Position numbers and translations under genes: made by a program. The notes under the pieces were generated by a model, which was not told where the DNA came from, made no database searches, and was given only the letters and a program-made list of their open reading frames with translations. A stretch of 64,000 nucleotides of DNA, from the NCBI GenBank assembly GCA_949316235.1, contig OX438744.1, forward strand, positions 3,596,001 to 3,660,000, in the 5' to 3' direction. Shown here piece after piece: positions 41,094 through 51,204 of this stretch. Position 1 is the first letter of the stretch, and every line of letters starts with the position of its first letter. The DNA is from Oegoconia quadripuncta (Eukaryota; Arthropoda; Insecta; Lepidoptera; Autostichidae).

Positions 41094-41773
41094 AGAAACA
41101 TAATTCTGTCTTAAGAAAAGATATTCTATTTCCAATTTATAATTTTTCGGAACAGGTATAATTACACCGAACTAATTTATCATTCACAGTCACATTTTTT
41201 TCCCTTTATTCCAAAACTACTTTTGTTCTACGAACGACCATTGCACTATTCAAAACTATTCTAGAAAACAATTCATGAATCGATGTAAAAGGCTATAAAA
41301 TTGTTTGTCCACCACACGGCTAGCACAATGTTGCAACTGTAGTGTCGACGGAAAGACCTGGAGACTACTTTAGACCCGTTACGGACATACAATAGTCGTA
41401 AAATCTTAGTTATATCTGAACAGACGTTGGGTAGGGTCATAGACTTACAAATAGTAGTAGACATGGGTTTTATATCAGCTTCTGAATTGCCTTTTCGCTA
41501 TGGCCCCTGTTCACACTAACACGAGACATGAAACTACCACTCTGTCACTATAATTTTCTTCGCAACTAGTTCTATAACCGATAGATTTCATAAATAGATA
41601 TTTAAGTATTAAGTATAATATAACTTTATTATCTATCTAAATCTAATTAAGAGTAAATTGTTTAATTAATGAGGTTGTTTAGAGTATCCCTAAGTACGCC
41701 CAACTTTATCTTATGCAACGCTATAACTTATACAATTTAGGTCGATTGGAAGAATTCCTCCTCCACTCGGATT
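41094..41773. other. No recognised feature
   Basis: Nothing identifiable on either strand. Confidence 0.4.
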
Positions 41774-41905
41774 TAACCGCCTCCGTGACTCAATGTAAAA
41801 AACATAGAGTTTACGAATCGAAGACGGGTTCGATCCCTAGCGGGGTATATGTTTAGTACTCGGTTTGATTGATGGTAGGGCATTTTAAGTGTCCGACTGG
41901 CGAAC
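41774..41905 (+). repeat. SINE A copy 14 (5' part)
   Basis: Head CCGCCTCCGTGACTCAATG, B box GGTTCGATCCC, truncated after GTCCGACTGGCGAAC where LINE sequence starts. Confidence 0.9.
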
Positions 41906-41929
41906 TTATCAAAATCTTATCAAAATTCT

Positions 41930-42105
41930 GACGATGACCCTAAAAGTTATCGCTCCATCTCACTGCTGTGCCACACCTACAAATTGTTGGAACATTGTAT
42001 ATAACTTGCTGTTGAAACGCCTGATATCAACTATGGATTCTCACCTCAATCCAGACCAGGCTGGCTTTAGTCCCGGAAAGTCGTGCTGCAGCCAAGTCCT
42101 GAACC
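41930..42105 (+). pseudogene. LINE reverse transcriptase fragment (N-terminal RT block)
   Basis: Codons read DPKSYRSISLLCHTYKLLEH, then after a one-base shift YNLLLKRLISTMDSHLNPDQ AGF-PGKS. This is the KSYRPISLL...E-QAGFRPGKS block of non-LTR reverse transcriptases, before the catalytic YADD, which is absent. It abuts SINE A, so one probably truncated the other. The clade cannot be set from so little sequence. Confidence 0.8.
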
Positions 42106-42329
42106 CGGCTACGCTATTCAATCCTTATGTTCGGTCTGCTTTTATTTATAAGTCTAGGGGTGGGGTGTCGTCTAGTGTCAGGGATGTATTCAGGCAACGT
42201 AAACTCTCCTATTATTTTGTTTAAAGTACCCCTTAACCAAGTCACACGACAAATAAAGATTTATATGGGCCTTTCTGACTGCATTTAGTTGGTCCTTACA
42301 ACCGACGACTATTATATAGAACAGCACTA

Positions 42330-42460
42330 GTAACATGACAAGCGCGTTAAATATTTATGTCGCGCGAGATGTATTTTCTCCTGCTCATTCCTTTGAACTA
42401 AATATACAACTACCTCACTTTCACTGTTACGTCGCGCGCGACAAACGACGTCATGCTACG
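42330..42460 (+). repeat. GC-rich repeat family H (copy 3)
   Basis: ATTTATGTCGCGCGAGATG, CTCCTGCTCATTCC, CTCACTTTCACTG, GCGCGCGACAAACGACG in the same order as 4590. Confidence 0.65.
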
Positions 42461-42524
42461 GGGCCAGGTGAGCGCGTGATCTCAGATACATCTGATCAGT
42501 GGGATGCACAGCGTTTTGTCACAG

Positions 42525-42745
42525 GATAGGCAGCAAGATAAAATTTGCTATTAAATGAGAAAAAATACAACTACAAAACCATAATTTACTCTTATTGCAA
42601 TTCTCGCAACTATTTAAAATATTTCTGTTCACATCAGTATAAATCAGCTGTCTTGACAACGCATTTCGAGGAAAGCTTTCCTAGGGTAGGCACTGCCTTT
42701 CTGCCTGTACGGAGAGCAAGCCACTGCATTTGATGCACAGAAGCG
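42525..42745 (+). repeat. Repeat family F (copy 1)
   Basis: AATTTGCTATTAAATGAG, CTGTTCACATCAGTATAAAT, GCATTTCGAGGAAAG, GGCACTGCCTTTCTGCC. Copy 2, reversed, spans 47508-47995 and carries an extra tandem array. Confidence 0.7.
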
Positions 42746-42798
42746 CGTTCACTCGGAACTCCCAAATTTGCAATTTTATCTCAAACAGCCTGCATATA

Positions 42799-42948
42799 GC
42801 AATGCTATCAACATTGCTGTTTGGCGGCAGACTTAGATAAGATGGTGGTAGCTAGCTAGGCGGACATTTAAAATTGCCTTACCACGTACCAAACGGAGTA
42901 CTAAACGTGTACCCGCGATATCCGTTTTGTAAACACTGTTGACATTGG
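42799..42948 (-). repeat. SINE A copy 15 (fragment)
   Basis: Reversed middle and decayed head only (CATTGCTGTTTGGCGGCAGA to TTGTAAACACTGTTGACATTG). Confidence 0.85.
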
Positions 42949-43274
42949 TTTTAAAAAGATTAATTATAAAGTTCTGAAATTACTCACAACACCGAAGCCT
43001 GAATTCAGTCCAGAGATGCATCAGAGAAACTTGTACAAGTAGGAGTACAAAGTATTTACTTTTATGAAGTCACGTACCTCATATTTCTCGCGCTTTGTAT
43101 CTTGAGTTCGTGGCCGTCTTGTCATACATAATTATTAGGGAGATACGTACTTGGTACCCTTTTTTTAACCTCGACTTAAAGAGCTGTGTTATGACCTTCC
43201 CTTTGTCTGTCTGTGTGTATGTCTGTGATATTATAGCACCAATATCACATGTAGCATTATTTTGTAAGTAAAAT
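42949..43274. other. No recognised feature
   Basis: Contains a CTGTCTGTGTGTATGTCTGT stretch at 43205-43226; no repeat family assigned. Confidence 0.4.
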
Positions 43275-43537
43275 TGATGTTAAGTGAAGATGAGGCCGAA
43301 GGTGGAAGCGTATACTGACCCGGAAACACCAACACATTTGGGGGACTGGCTATCTTATCTCTGACAACCGGAACACAACAATGCTATTAACATTGCTGCT
43401 TGGCGGCAGATTTAGATAAGATGGTAGCTAGCCAGGCGGACATTTTAGAATGCCCTACCACCAATCAAACCGAGTACTTAAACATGTACCCCGCTGGGAA
43501 TCGAACCCGCGAGCTCCTAATCGTAAACCCAATGTTA
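43275..43537 (-). repeat. SINE A copy 16
   Basis: Reversed, missing the 3' tail and the extreme 5' head. Body intact. Confidence 0.92.
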
Positions 43538-43641
43538 CAGCTGAACGTTGCCTAAGTGAAGGGAATTGGGTCTCGTGAAATGACTACGCTATCTTGAGCC
43601 CCAAAATTATTTAAGAAAGAAAAAGTTGAGAAGAAAGGAAA

Positions 43642-43880
43642 TTTTTTTTTTATGCACAACGGGTTAACACTTGACCTCAATCACGCCTGATGATAAGTGA
43701 AGATGAGGCCGAAGGTGGGAGCGTACTGACCCGGACACCCAAATATTTGGGGAACTGGCTATCTTATCTCTGACAACTGGAACACAACAATGCTATTAAC
43801 ATTGCTGCTTGGCGGCAGATTTAGATAAGATGGTGGTAGCTAGCCAGGCGGACATTTAAAATGCCCTACCACCAACCAAA
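43642..43880 (-). repeat. SINE A copy 17, head missing
   Basis: Reversed from TTTTTTTTTATGCACAACGG to CCACCAACCAAA. The head was lost by 5' truncation. Confidence 0.92.
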
Positions 43881-44005
43881 AAGTCGTTCTTTATATATTT
43901 TTTAAGAAGTTTATTTGTTGATTGTTTTCTTCTTGACGACCGATTAGTGTAGTTGATAGTGACCCTCTCAGCGAAACCAACAAGTCAAGGATGTTTATAT
44001 AAATA

Positions 44006-44615
44006 CTAGCTTTCCGCCCGGGGCTTCGCTTGCGTGGAATAACCATTCGCGGAAATTTGTTTATCCCGCGGGAACTACTCACTTTATCGGGATAAAAAGT
44101 ATTCTAGGTCTTTATCCAGGGTATGTTCTACCTATATACCATATTCAATCCAATCAACAACATATCAACAAATAAACAAACATCCAAACTTTCGCATTTA
44201 TAATATTGGGTCTTTACCTATGAAATTGGAGTTTTTAATCTTCGTTAATCATATGTACCAATTTCTGCGATTTTCAAAGCTATATCCAAATTTGTTTTTT
44301 ATTTGGAAAATGGAATATTATTTCAAGGTTTCACAAGAAATATTTTTTAATTTCTGGGCTAAATCAAATAATAAAAAAAATTTGAACAGAGCTCTTTTCA
44401 TGTGCTTACCATAATCATTTCTTAGATTCGCTGAAACTTTTATAAAGCGGTTACTTTTAAAAATTAACGCTGCCTATACTTAACTTAATGTTATCCGATA
44501 ATACACACAAAGTTAGCTAAAATTGGATTTACCGTTCCCAAAAAAAAAAACAAAAATATTTGTATGGAGAAAACAGTCTTAATGAAATTCTTATTAGGAC
44601 CTAATATTAGTTAGA
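44006..44615 (-). mobile_element. Non-autonomous Helitron (copy 4), carrying a TIR element
   Basis: In minus sense it starts TCTAACTAATATTATAAATG and ends GGCGGAAAGCTAG, inserted between A and T of SINE B with no target duplication. These are the three Helitron hallmarks. Family P TIR element is inserted at 44208-44601. Confidence 0.92.
44208..44601. mobile_element. TIR element family P (copy 2, nested)
   Basis: GGGTCTTTACCTATGAAATTGG-type left end and a shortened GG-ACC right end. TAATATT duplicated at 44201-44207 and 44602-44608. It is reversed relative to copy 1 at 38652 and shorter. The 64-codon ORF at 44220 is non-coding. Confidence 0.85.
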
Positions 44616-44726
44616 TTTATGTATGTTTAACCGTTATCAAGCATCAACAGCACAAGCTTTCTTTTATTTGCTTAGTTTAGGATTAGATGATTGGTGTAAA
44701 TGTCCGAAATATTTATTTATTTATTC

Positions 44727-45014
44727 TTCTAATTAAGTTTCCCAGTTATTCACAGTAAAATATTACTGCGAGAAGCGTCTGCCTCGTTACTTTCCTACTT
44801 ATCACCACATAGCAGGAGACCCTAAAACGGTTTTCATCGCAGGTCTCCGCGCAGTTGTTCGCTAAGCCCCCAACTTTCGTGTTTAGACTAACAGAGCATG
44901 TTTACTGCTTTGATGTGGGATTGCAAGTGGTATAAAAATTTAAACCATGTATCTAATACGGCATTAACTTTGCTTGGTGGTTCAAATAAGCTGATTTTTT
45001 ATTATGAATGCAAA
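44727..45014. other. No recognised feature
   Basis: Nothing identifiable. Confidence 0.4.
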
Positions 45015-45017
45015 ACA

Positions 45018-45521
45018 ACCGCCTCCGTGGCTAGCTGTTGGAAACTGGCTGCAAGACGGGTTTTTTGTTTGTTAGGTAACGTCAGGGTGATTGGTGGTTG
45101 TGCTTTTTGTTTCTGTCTGTATCAGTTTTCTAATTTACTAAAATATACGTTTTACACCTTAAACTTGTTATCGTTAATACAGTCCACTTTGTAATATTTG
45201 GTCCTTTGATCGTAAACAACATTGGGTTTTCGATTCGGAGGTCGCGGGTTCGATTTCCAGCGGAGTACATGTTTAGTACTCGGTTTGGTTGGTGGTAGGG
45301 CATTTTAAATGTCCGCCTGGCTAGCTACCACCATCTTATGTAAATCTGCCGCCAAGCAGCATTGTTAATAGCATTGTTGTGTTCCGGTTGTCAGAGATAA
45401 GATAGCCAGTTCCCCAAATATTCGGGTTTCCGGGTCAGCACGCTTCCACCTTCGACCTCATCTTCATTTAACATCAGGTGAGATTGAGGTCAAGTGCTAA
45501 TCTGTTGTGCATAAAAAAAAA
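45018..45521 (+). repeat. SINE A copy 18, head split by about 175 bp
   Basis: CCGCCTCCGTGGCT at 45021-45034, then unrelated sequence, then GTAAACAACATTGGG from 45214 through a complete body to GTTGTGCATAAAAAAAAAA. The insert (45035-45211) is unidentified; an ORF crossing it is not family-like. Confidence 0.85.
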
Positions 45522-45526
45522 ACTTA

Positions 45527-45725
45527 TCCAACTAATTATTAAAAATCCGAAAGTTTGTGTATGTACTCGTATTTGTACGTATTATTTGTTACCTCTTCAT
45601 GCTACGGTTGGACAGATTTCGATAAAATTTGGTTGATAGACCTGGCCTAACATATAGGCAATTTTTTTTGCTGAAACGATTTTGATGAAATGTTCCATGC
45701 GAACGAAGTCGCGGGCAACAGCTAG
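45527..45725 (+). mobile_element. Non-autonomous Helitron (copy 5, complete)
   Basis: 199 bp, A|TCCAACTAATTATTA ... GGCAACAGCTAG|T. Both termini and the A/T target are intact. The body carries GGTTGGACAGATTTCGAT and GCGAACGAAGTCGCGGGC. No Rep/helicase; it depends on an element elsewhere. Confidence 0.93.
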
Positions 45726-45744
45726 TAAATTATAATATTTATTT

Positions 45745-45835
45745 TAGCGGTTATTAGCATTAATTGGTGGCAGCAACTACTCTGCTGGCGGGGACTGAAA
45801 TTCAGCAGCTTTCAAAGCCCTACTCTTTCATCTCA
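45745..45835 (+). repeat. Repeat family L (copy 2)
   Basis: GGTGGCAGCAACTACTCTGC, GGGGACTGAAATTCAGCAG, as at 25240. Confidence 0.55.
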
Positions 45836-45903
45836 ATTCCTGTGATAGAAAGCTGTGCCCATACAGTACAACTGCATAATTGTCACAGAAATTATGACGT
45901 ATT

Positions 45904-46231
45904 TTAACCGCCTCCGTGTCTCAATGAAAACAACATAGGGTTTACGAATCGGAGGTCCCGGGTTCGATTCCCAGCGGGGTACATGTTTAGTACTCGGTTT
46001 GGTTGGTGGTAGGGCATTTTAAATGTCCGCCTGGCTAGCTACCACCATCTTATCTAAATCTGCCGCCACACAGCGATGTTAATAGCATTGTTGTGTTCCG
46101 GTTCTCAGAGATAAGATAGCCAGTTCCCCAAATATTTGGGTTTCCGGGTCAGTACGCACCTTCGGCCTCATCTTCACTTAACATCAGGTGTGATTGAGGT
46201 CAAGTACTAACACGTTGTGCATAAAAAAAAA
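45904..46231 (+). repeat. SINE A copy 19
   Basis: Full length, about 328 bp; B box GGTTCGATTCCCAG; tail GTTGTGCATAAAAAAAAA. With 10915 it defines the family. Confidence 0.95.
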
Positions 46232-46536
46232 CGTATGAGGTAGCTCCGTTTACTGTTCCTCCTACCTCAATTCACCGAGTTACATATCAGTTGAATTTCG
46301 AAACTTTCCCTAATGAACGCGGCCCCGGTGAAAACTTTTTAATAATTACAATTATTTTTCGAGAAGCACCCTCGAGATGTAAGGGTGCTTGGATAATTAT
46401 TTGATCTAATTTACCTCTCGGGCCTTTCCGTTCCCACACCGGAACAATATTCTACCCCTCATCGATCCCCTCTTTTGTACCGAGAAGTGATGTATAATTA
46501 GCAAATGTAAATGATCTTCATTTATGTGGTAAGACT
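46232..46536. other. No recognised gene; a small hairpin
   Basis: AGCACCCTCGAGATGTAAGGGTGCT near 46365-46391 forms a short hairpin with arms AGCACCCT and AGGGTGCT. Confidence 0.5.
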
Positions 46537-46926
46537 GGCCCGTATTAATAAACCGTTCTCAAGATGGATATGACCTTCACTTGACGCTTGAGAATCTGTT
46601 GTATATTTTTTTTTATATATTCTGTTTTTATTGCCATGTTTTGTAAAATGCTGTCTACATATTGAAACTTGCGTGCTTCCTCAGCAAAAGTACCCACTTA
46701 CTAAATACCAAAGTTAAGCTACCTTTATCTGGTTTTTATTACTGTACTGTAGTCTAAATTATGTGTACTACTTTTGTATTAACTACTTATAAATATTATT
46801 TAATGTATGTGTGTGGCTGGAGAAAGAAATAAACGTTTATCTATCTATCTGTTAAACAAGTATCAAAAAAATAGTATTGAGACTGTGACGCGATCTCAAT
46901 CTCAAGATCGATTTATTAATACGGCC
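46537..46926. mobile_element. Harbinger-like MITE family I (copy 2), interrupted by LINE N
   Basis: Left part 46537-46600 (GGCCCGTATTAATAAACC, TTCTCAAGATG) and right part 46854-46926 (GATCTCAATCTCAAGATC, TTTATTAATACGGCC) bracket a LINE 3' end. ATCTGTT occurs at 46594-46600 and 46847-46853. Confidence 0.85.
46601..46846 (+). repeat. LINE N 3' end (copy 2)
   Basis: Same UTR as 30889: TTGCCATGTTTTGTAAAATG, TTACTGTAGTCTAAATTATG-type block, GTGTGGCTGGAGAAAG, AATAAACGTTTATC and TATC repeats. Only the UTR was inserted. Confidence 0.85.
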
Positions 46927-47507
46927 CCTATTCTGTCCATGGCTTCGTCCTCTTGCAATATTTCTGTTTGCGGCATAAAAGAAAGACAAGTCAGATGATC
47001 CGAAAATCAATTGACTGACAAACGAGCACACAAACATTTTTCGCATTTACTACAACTGTACGGGGATCGTACAATTTGTTTGCTAAATTATACTCTTGAT
47101 AATATTTGATATTATATTGTTCAATATTCGCTAAACTTATTCAAATGAAAACACAATTTAATTTCAGATTTATAATGTGACAACACAACACAACACAACA
47201 CAATACACTTAAATTATACAACATAAATACTTGAATAAAGCAAGACATGGACGACACAAGACAATCACAACACATTAATTATTCAATGCGTTTATGATGG
47301 GTTCATTTTTCTGTTACTTAAAAAAAGAAAAGCTACAATAAACACAAACAAATGTAGCCAGTTTGATTTGAGACACATTTAAATTTATTGATTTCAAGAA
47401 ACAGTTATTCAGTATAGATCAAAAGCTCTTTAAAAACACAGAACTAACCTAAAGGATTTAAAAGCGTAGTCAATTTTCATACAAAGGTACAAGGTTATTT
47501 ATTGCAG
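46927..47507. other. No recognised gene; short ACACA repeat
   Basis: ACAACACAACACAACACAAC at 47181-47204 is a simple repeat. Nothing else identifiable. Confidence 0.45.
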
Positions 47508-47995
47508 TGGCATGCCCTCCACATAGGCAGGAAGACAGTGCCTGCCCTAGAAATTGTAAGATTTTCTCGAAATGCATTCTCAAAACAGCTGATTCATACT
47601 GATATGAACAGAAAATATTCAGTTGCGAAGATTGCTAAAAGGGGTTCCCTACGTTAATGCGAAAAACTTTTATACGAAACTCCTTTCTTCGATGAATGTT
47701 ATTCGACAGCTTCTTACTACGACAGTTTGTTTCTTCGATGCATTTTTGATACGTCGAAAACTATACTACGACGGATTTTTCATTGATGGTACGATACGTC
47801 GAAAACTATACTACGACGGATTTTTCATCGATGGTACGATACGTCGAAAACTATACTACGACGGATTTTTCATCGACGGTGCAATACATCGAAAACTATT
47901 CTGCGAATGTTGATTCACTTTGATTATTATTTTGTAGTTGTAATTTTTTCTCATTTAATAGCAAATGTTATCATTCTGCAAAACGTTGTGCACGC
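47508..47995 (-). repeat. Repeat family F (copy 2) with 45-bp tandem array
   Basis: The ends match 42525-42745 reversed. The centre (47751-47907) has three complete 45-bp units (ACGTCGAAAACTATACTACG start) and a partial fourth. Degenerate TTCTTCGATG-type units precede them. 45 bp is a multiple of three, so a 96-codon plus ORF repeats RRKLYYDGFFIDGTI; this is probably an accident of unit length. Confidence 0.8.
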
Positions 47996-49027
47996 CACTG
48001 ATTTATTGTATACTTGAAACCTGAAATTAGTTTGGTCAGAAGTACAGAATCGATTCCGGGTATAAAAATATGGCGTTATATTTTTTACCTTCATTATTTA
48101 TCTAATGATAAACACTATACAAGGGGAAACAACAGTAACTGAATTCGCAACAATTCTTCATTTTTATTTAATTTTTTCTACCCATATTGTTTACAAAATA
48201 AATTATCTAATTGGGGTGTATTGGATTTTGGTATACAAAATATGACCTTGTATTAGCCGCGTCACATTTAAGTACAAAAATATATCTACAAAGGCTACCT
48301 CGAGGTGTATTTCATGTGTTGCACCGCGTACTCATTGACTTGCATTCTCCACTCACAATGCTCAATGGATTTAATCAATCAAATATTCTTTTTTGCACAT
48401 TTAACAAAAATTAGATAATTAAAACGTACATCACCAGTCGCTTTCAATGACGTATTCTCGATATTGTAGGTATATTTTTATACCTAAAATGTGTTATTGT
48501 TCGGGAGTGAGTCTTTTGTATATAAGTATTCTGTGGCCACGCTAACGCTTTGACGTATAAGGCAACGTATTTCTAGACCTAACGTCTTTTTATTCTAATG
48601 GACGTTTAGACTAAAAGGACGTTAGGTCTAGAAATACCTCAAACCTATTATTTTGTTCTCTTGTAATTGTTTCACCAGATTGCGAATTTGTAACATCAAA
48701 TGTAATACTTCATAAGTATTTTGTTTGGGAACAAGCAATATTAAGAGGGCATTCGGTTGGATAAATTAAGATTTCTTTTTAAATACAGAATTAATCAATA
48801 AAATCGCTCTGACCTGCACTCGAGAAGCTTAAAAACTAATTATAAACAATACCTAAATAGCTTTAATTACCGTTATTTTCGAGAATTGCAAATTACTGAT
48901 AAAAAATCGGGAATTCTGGAAAAAAAATCCTTAAATAGAAATCTATATTTATCCAATGAGGACGCTTCTGGACCGAATAAATATCACGTATCTTAGCAGT
49001 CAGCAGCACAATTAAGGTAGCAGGGCT
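47996..49027. other. No recognised gene; one hairpin
   Basis: GTATTTCTAGACCTAACGTC near 48570 pairs with GACGTTAGGTCTAGAAATAC near 48622 (20-bp perfect arms, about 30-base loop). Otherwise featureless. Confidence 0.5.
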
Positions 49028-49262
49028 TTTTTTACCCGACTACCCAAGGAAGGAGGGTAATGTTTTTCGAATTTATGTATGGAGGTATGTATGTATGTAG
49101 ATTTCTACGTTACCTCCTGTAGTCTAAACGGCTTGACCGACTTCGAAGTATATGGTGACGTTATATTTGTCTTGATCCCTGGAGTGTGATAGAATATATT
49201 TTATGGTAAAAAATACAACATGGCGCACACGTAATACCAACTATGCTGTCGGGTCATATTGT
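49028..49262 (+). repeat. Repeat family M (copy 4)
   Basis: TTACCCGACTACCCAAGGAA, GGTATGTATGTATGTAG, TTACCTCCTGTAGTCTAAA, GGAGTGTGATAGAATA, CATGGCGCACACG. Confidence 0.75.
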
Positions 49263-49584
49263 TATTAACATAATATGTAAGAGAAAGTCTAAAGGGAAAG
49301 TTTAACTAAAATCGATCTATCAAATGAAGACATGATAGGTGTAAAGGAAAATATAACAAAATCCAACCAAGACTCTCCAAAAAACATCATAAAAATTAAG
49401 CCTCCTACCTTAATTGCCGACTGTACTAAGCTGCATGGGACACGCGTCGACTTTTTAATAACGTATATTTCGGTCTGCTTAAATACACGTTTGTCATAAA
49501 ATATGATACGCTATTGAATCTACAAAGTGATAAGAAAATGCCATGTGGTGACATGTTTAACTTCCTCACCTGAACGAAAGATCA
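49263..49584. other. No recognised feature
   Basis: Nothing identifiable. Confidence 0.4.
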
Positions 49585-49735
49585 GATCATATCAAATCAT
49601 AAATGCTTTATTTTGTAGGTACACAGGGTACACTTAAAATAGTCAGATTTTACATTTTTAAAGCTACTGCTTGTTCAAAAGGCAATTTTCCCCTGAGAAG
49701 AACAAGCAAGAAACTCGAGAGGTTGCTCTTTTAAA
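49585..49735 (-). repeat. LINE 3' UTR (copy 2 of the 33391 type)
   Basis: Reversed: AATCATAAATGCTTTATTTT, GGTACACAGGGTACACTTAA, GAGAAGAACAAGCAAG. The coding part is lost. The 60-codon ORF at 49671 is not a gene. Confidence 0.85.
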
Positions 49736-50225
49736 AAAAAGGTATCCCAAAACTGTCTCAGAGTGCAAAGCATTTTATAAACAGACCCATTTTAAACGCA
49801 TGGAATTGACAGTTTATTTATTATATTTCTTTGAAAACAAACAAGGCTCATGACTGAAGCTCGTTAGTGTAACTTTCACGAATGCTTCAAAAGAAAGATG
49901 CAAAGTTCACCTGAAGGAAGACTAATTGCGGGTTTCATTGCGCCCTAGCTGCAATACTAATAGACTTGCGATTGCAATCTTGCAACTAAATAGGCTGAGA
50001 TCACTTGTAACTTTACCGTTTTAGTTTAAAATATTGCGGTTTCTGGGAAATGTTAATTTCAGTATAGTTCTTTATTACCCTAGGCGAAAATACACTGAGT
50101 GAATTTGAATTCGTGTAATTTCCTATTAACTTTCCCCAATCGATCAAAAAATTTTCGATGGGTTCGATTACTTTGTATGGATCCTTACATAAGTCCAACA
50201 ATTTTTGGCTGGTGACTCCAATACT
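49736..50225. other. No recognised feature
   Basis: Nothing identifiable. Confidence 0.4.
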
Positions 50226-50235
50226 GATTAAGAAC

Positions 50236-50563
50236 GAATGTAAGACTTAACTGCGACTAACACTATTGCGAAAAATGGAACTGCGATAGTGCCGAACTGC
50301 GACAGGTCTGAACTGCGAAAGACTTAACTGCGACAGGACTGTTATATCAATGGTTCATTAGAACGGAGCGATTCGGTTCTAATTCGGTTCTTTCGGCTCG
50401 TGCGTTGTTTTGTCATGTTTCCAACGTAACCTAACCTAATTAACAAACAAAGTTAAGTCAGTCCTGTCGCAGTTAAGTCTTTCGCAGTTCAGATCTGTCG
50501 CAGTTCGGCACTGTCGCAGTTCAGTCTTTCGCAATAGTGTTTGTCGCAGTTAAGTCTTACATC
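50236..50563. mobile_element. Fold-back element built of AACTGCGA motifs
   Basis: Arms of about 100 bp (50239-50341 and 50461-50561) are inverted repeats starting TGTAAGACTTAACTGCGA. Each arm contains AACTGCGA five times in one orientation, spaced roughly 13-24 bp; the other arm has five in reverse. The centre is about 120 bp without an ORF. GATTAAGAAC (50226-50235) and GATCAAGAAC (50564-50573) flank it as a possible 10-bp target duplication with one mismatch, a size typical of MULE/fold-back elements. Confidence 0.82.
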
Positions 50564-50717
50564 GATCAAGAACAACTATCCACTAGCAACCATGTTGAAT
50601 TCAGCCGAAAATTGTTGGACTTCCATATTAGGTGGTTTCAGAATAGTTTAGCTTGTATTGGTAATAGAAAATTCTTTGATCGAATTTGGCTATGGTTCCT
50701 AGTGGAAAGTTATTTGT

Positions 50718-50961
50718 AATTAAATAAATAAATATAAATAAATATTTCGGACACTTACACCAATCATCTAGTCCCAAACTAAGCAAAGCTTGTACTATGG
50801 ATACTAGATAATGGATAAACATACATAAATATTTATATAAACATCCATGACTCAGGAATAAATGTTCATATTCATCACACAAACATTTACCCGTCGCGGG
50901 ATTCGAACCCGCAACCGTTAGTTTCGCTGATAGGGTCACTATCCACTACACCAATCGGTCG
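50718..50961 (-). repeat. SINE B copy 7
   Basis: Near-intact and reversed, with AAATAAATAAATATAAATAA tail, GCAAAGCTTGTACTATGG, B box on minus GCGGGTTCGAATCCCGC. Confidence 0.94.
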
Positions 50962-51204
50962 TCGACGAAATTAGCAGTGGTGTCACCAGTAAACAGTAAT
51001 TACACGAATTAAATTTCACCCTGTATGGATATATCCGTAGCAGGCATATGTGTAACAGTTGCCAAAATGTTGTAAAACCACCTACGCAAGCTAGCATATA
51101 TATATATACGAAAAAGCAAAGCCAGAAGCAAGACACTTGACTTAATTTCTTGCATGCAGTAAGACTGGCACAGAATACATAGTGCATAGAGCGAGAACGT
51201 AACT

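Larger units (their letters stand above)
43935..44726 (+). repeat. SINE B copy 6, split by a Helitron
   Basis: First piece 43935-44005 (head GACGACCGATTAGTGTAG, internal deletion, GGATGTTTATATAAATA). Second piece 44616-44726 (TTTATGTATGTTTAACC ... TTGGTGTAAATGTCCG, ATTTATTTATT tail). The pieces rejoin exactly at ATA|TTT. Confidence 0.9.

Noticed and set aside
42335..42529. ORF with GC-rich codons
   Set aside because: Covered by repeat family H, which is present in three copies with different frames disrupted.
47623..47913. 96-codon repetitive ORF
   Set aside because: The tandem unit happens to be 45 bp and sits inside a non-coding repeat family whose other copy lacks it; no start context or homologue known.
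50240..50563. CRISPR-like spaced short repeats
   Set aside because: The AACTGCGA words are only 8 bp, are inverted between the two arms and have no constant spacer length; the genome is eukaryotic.
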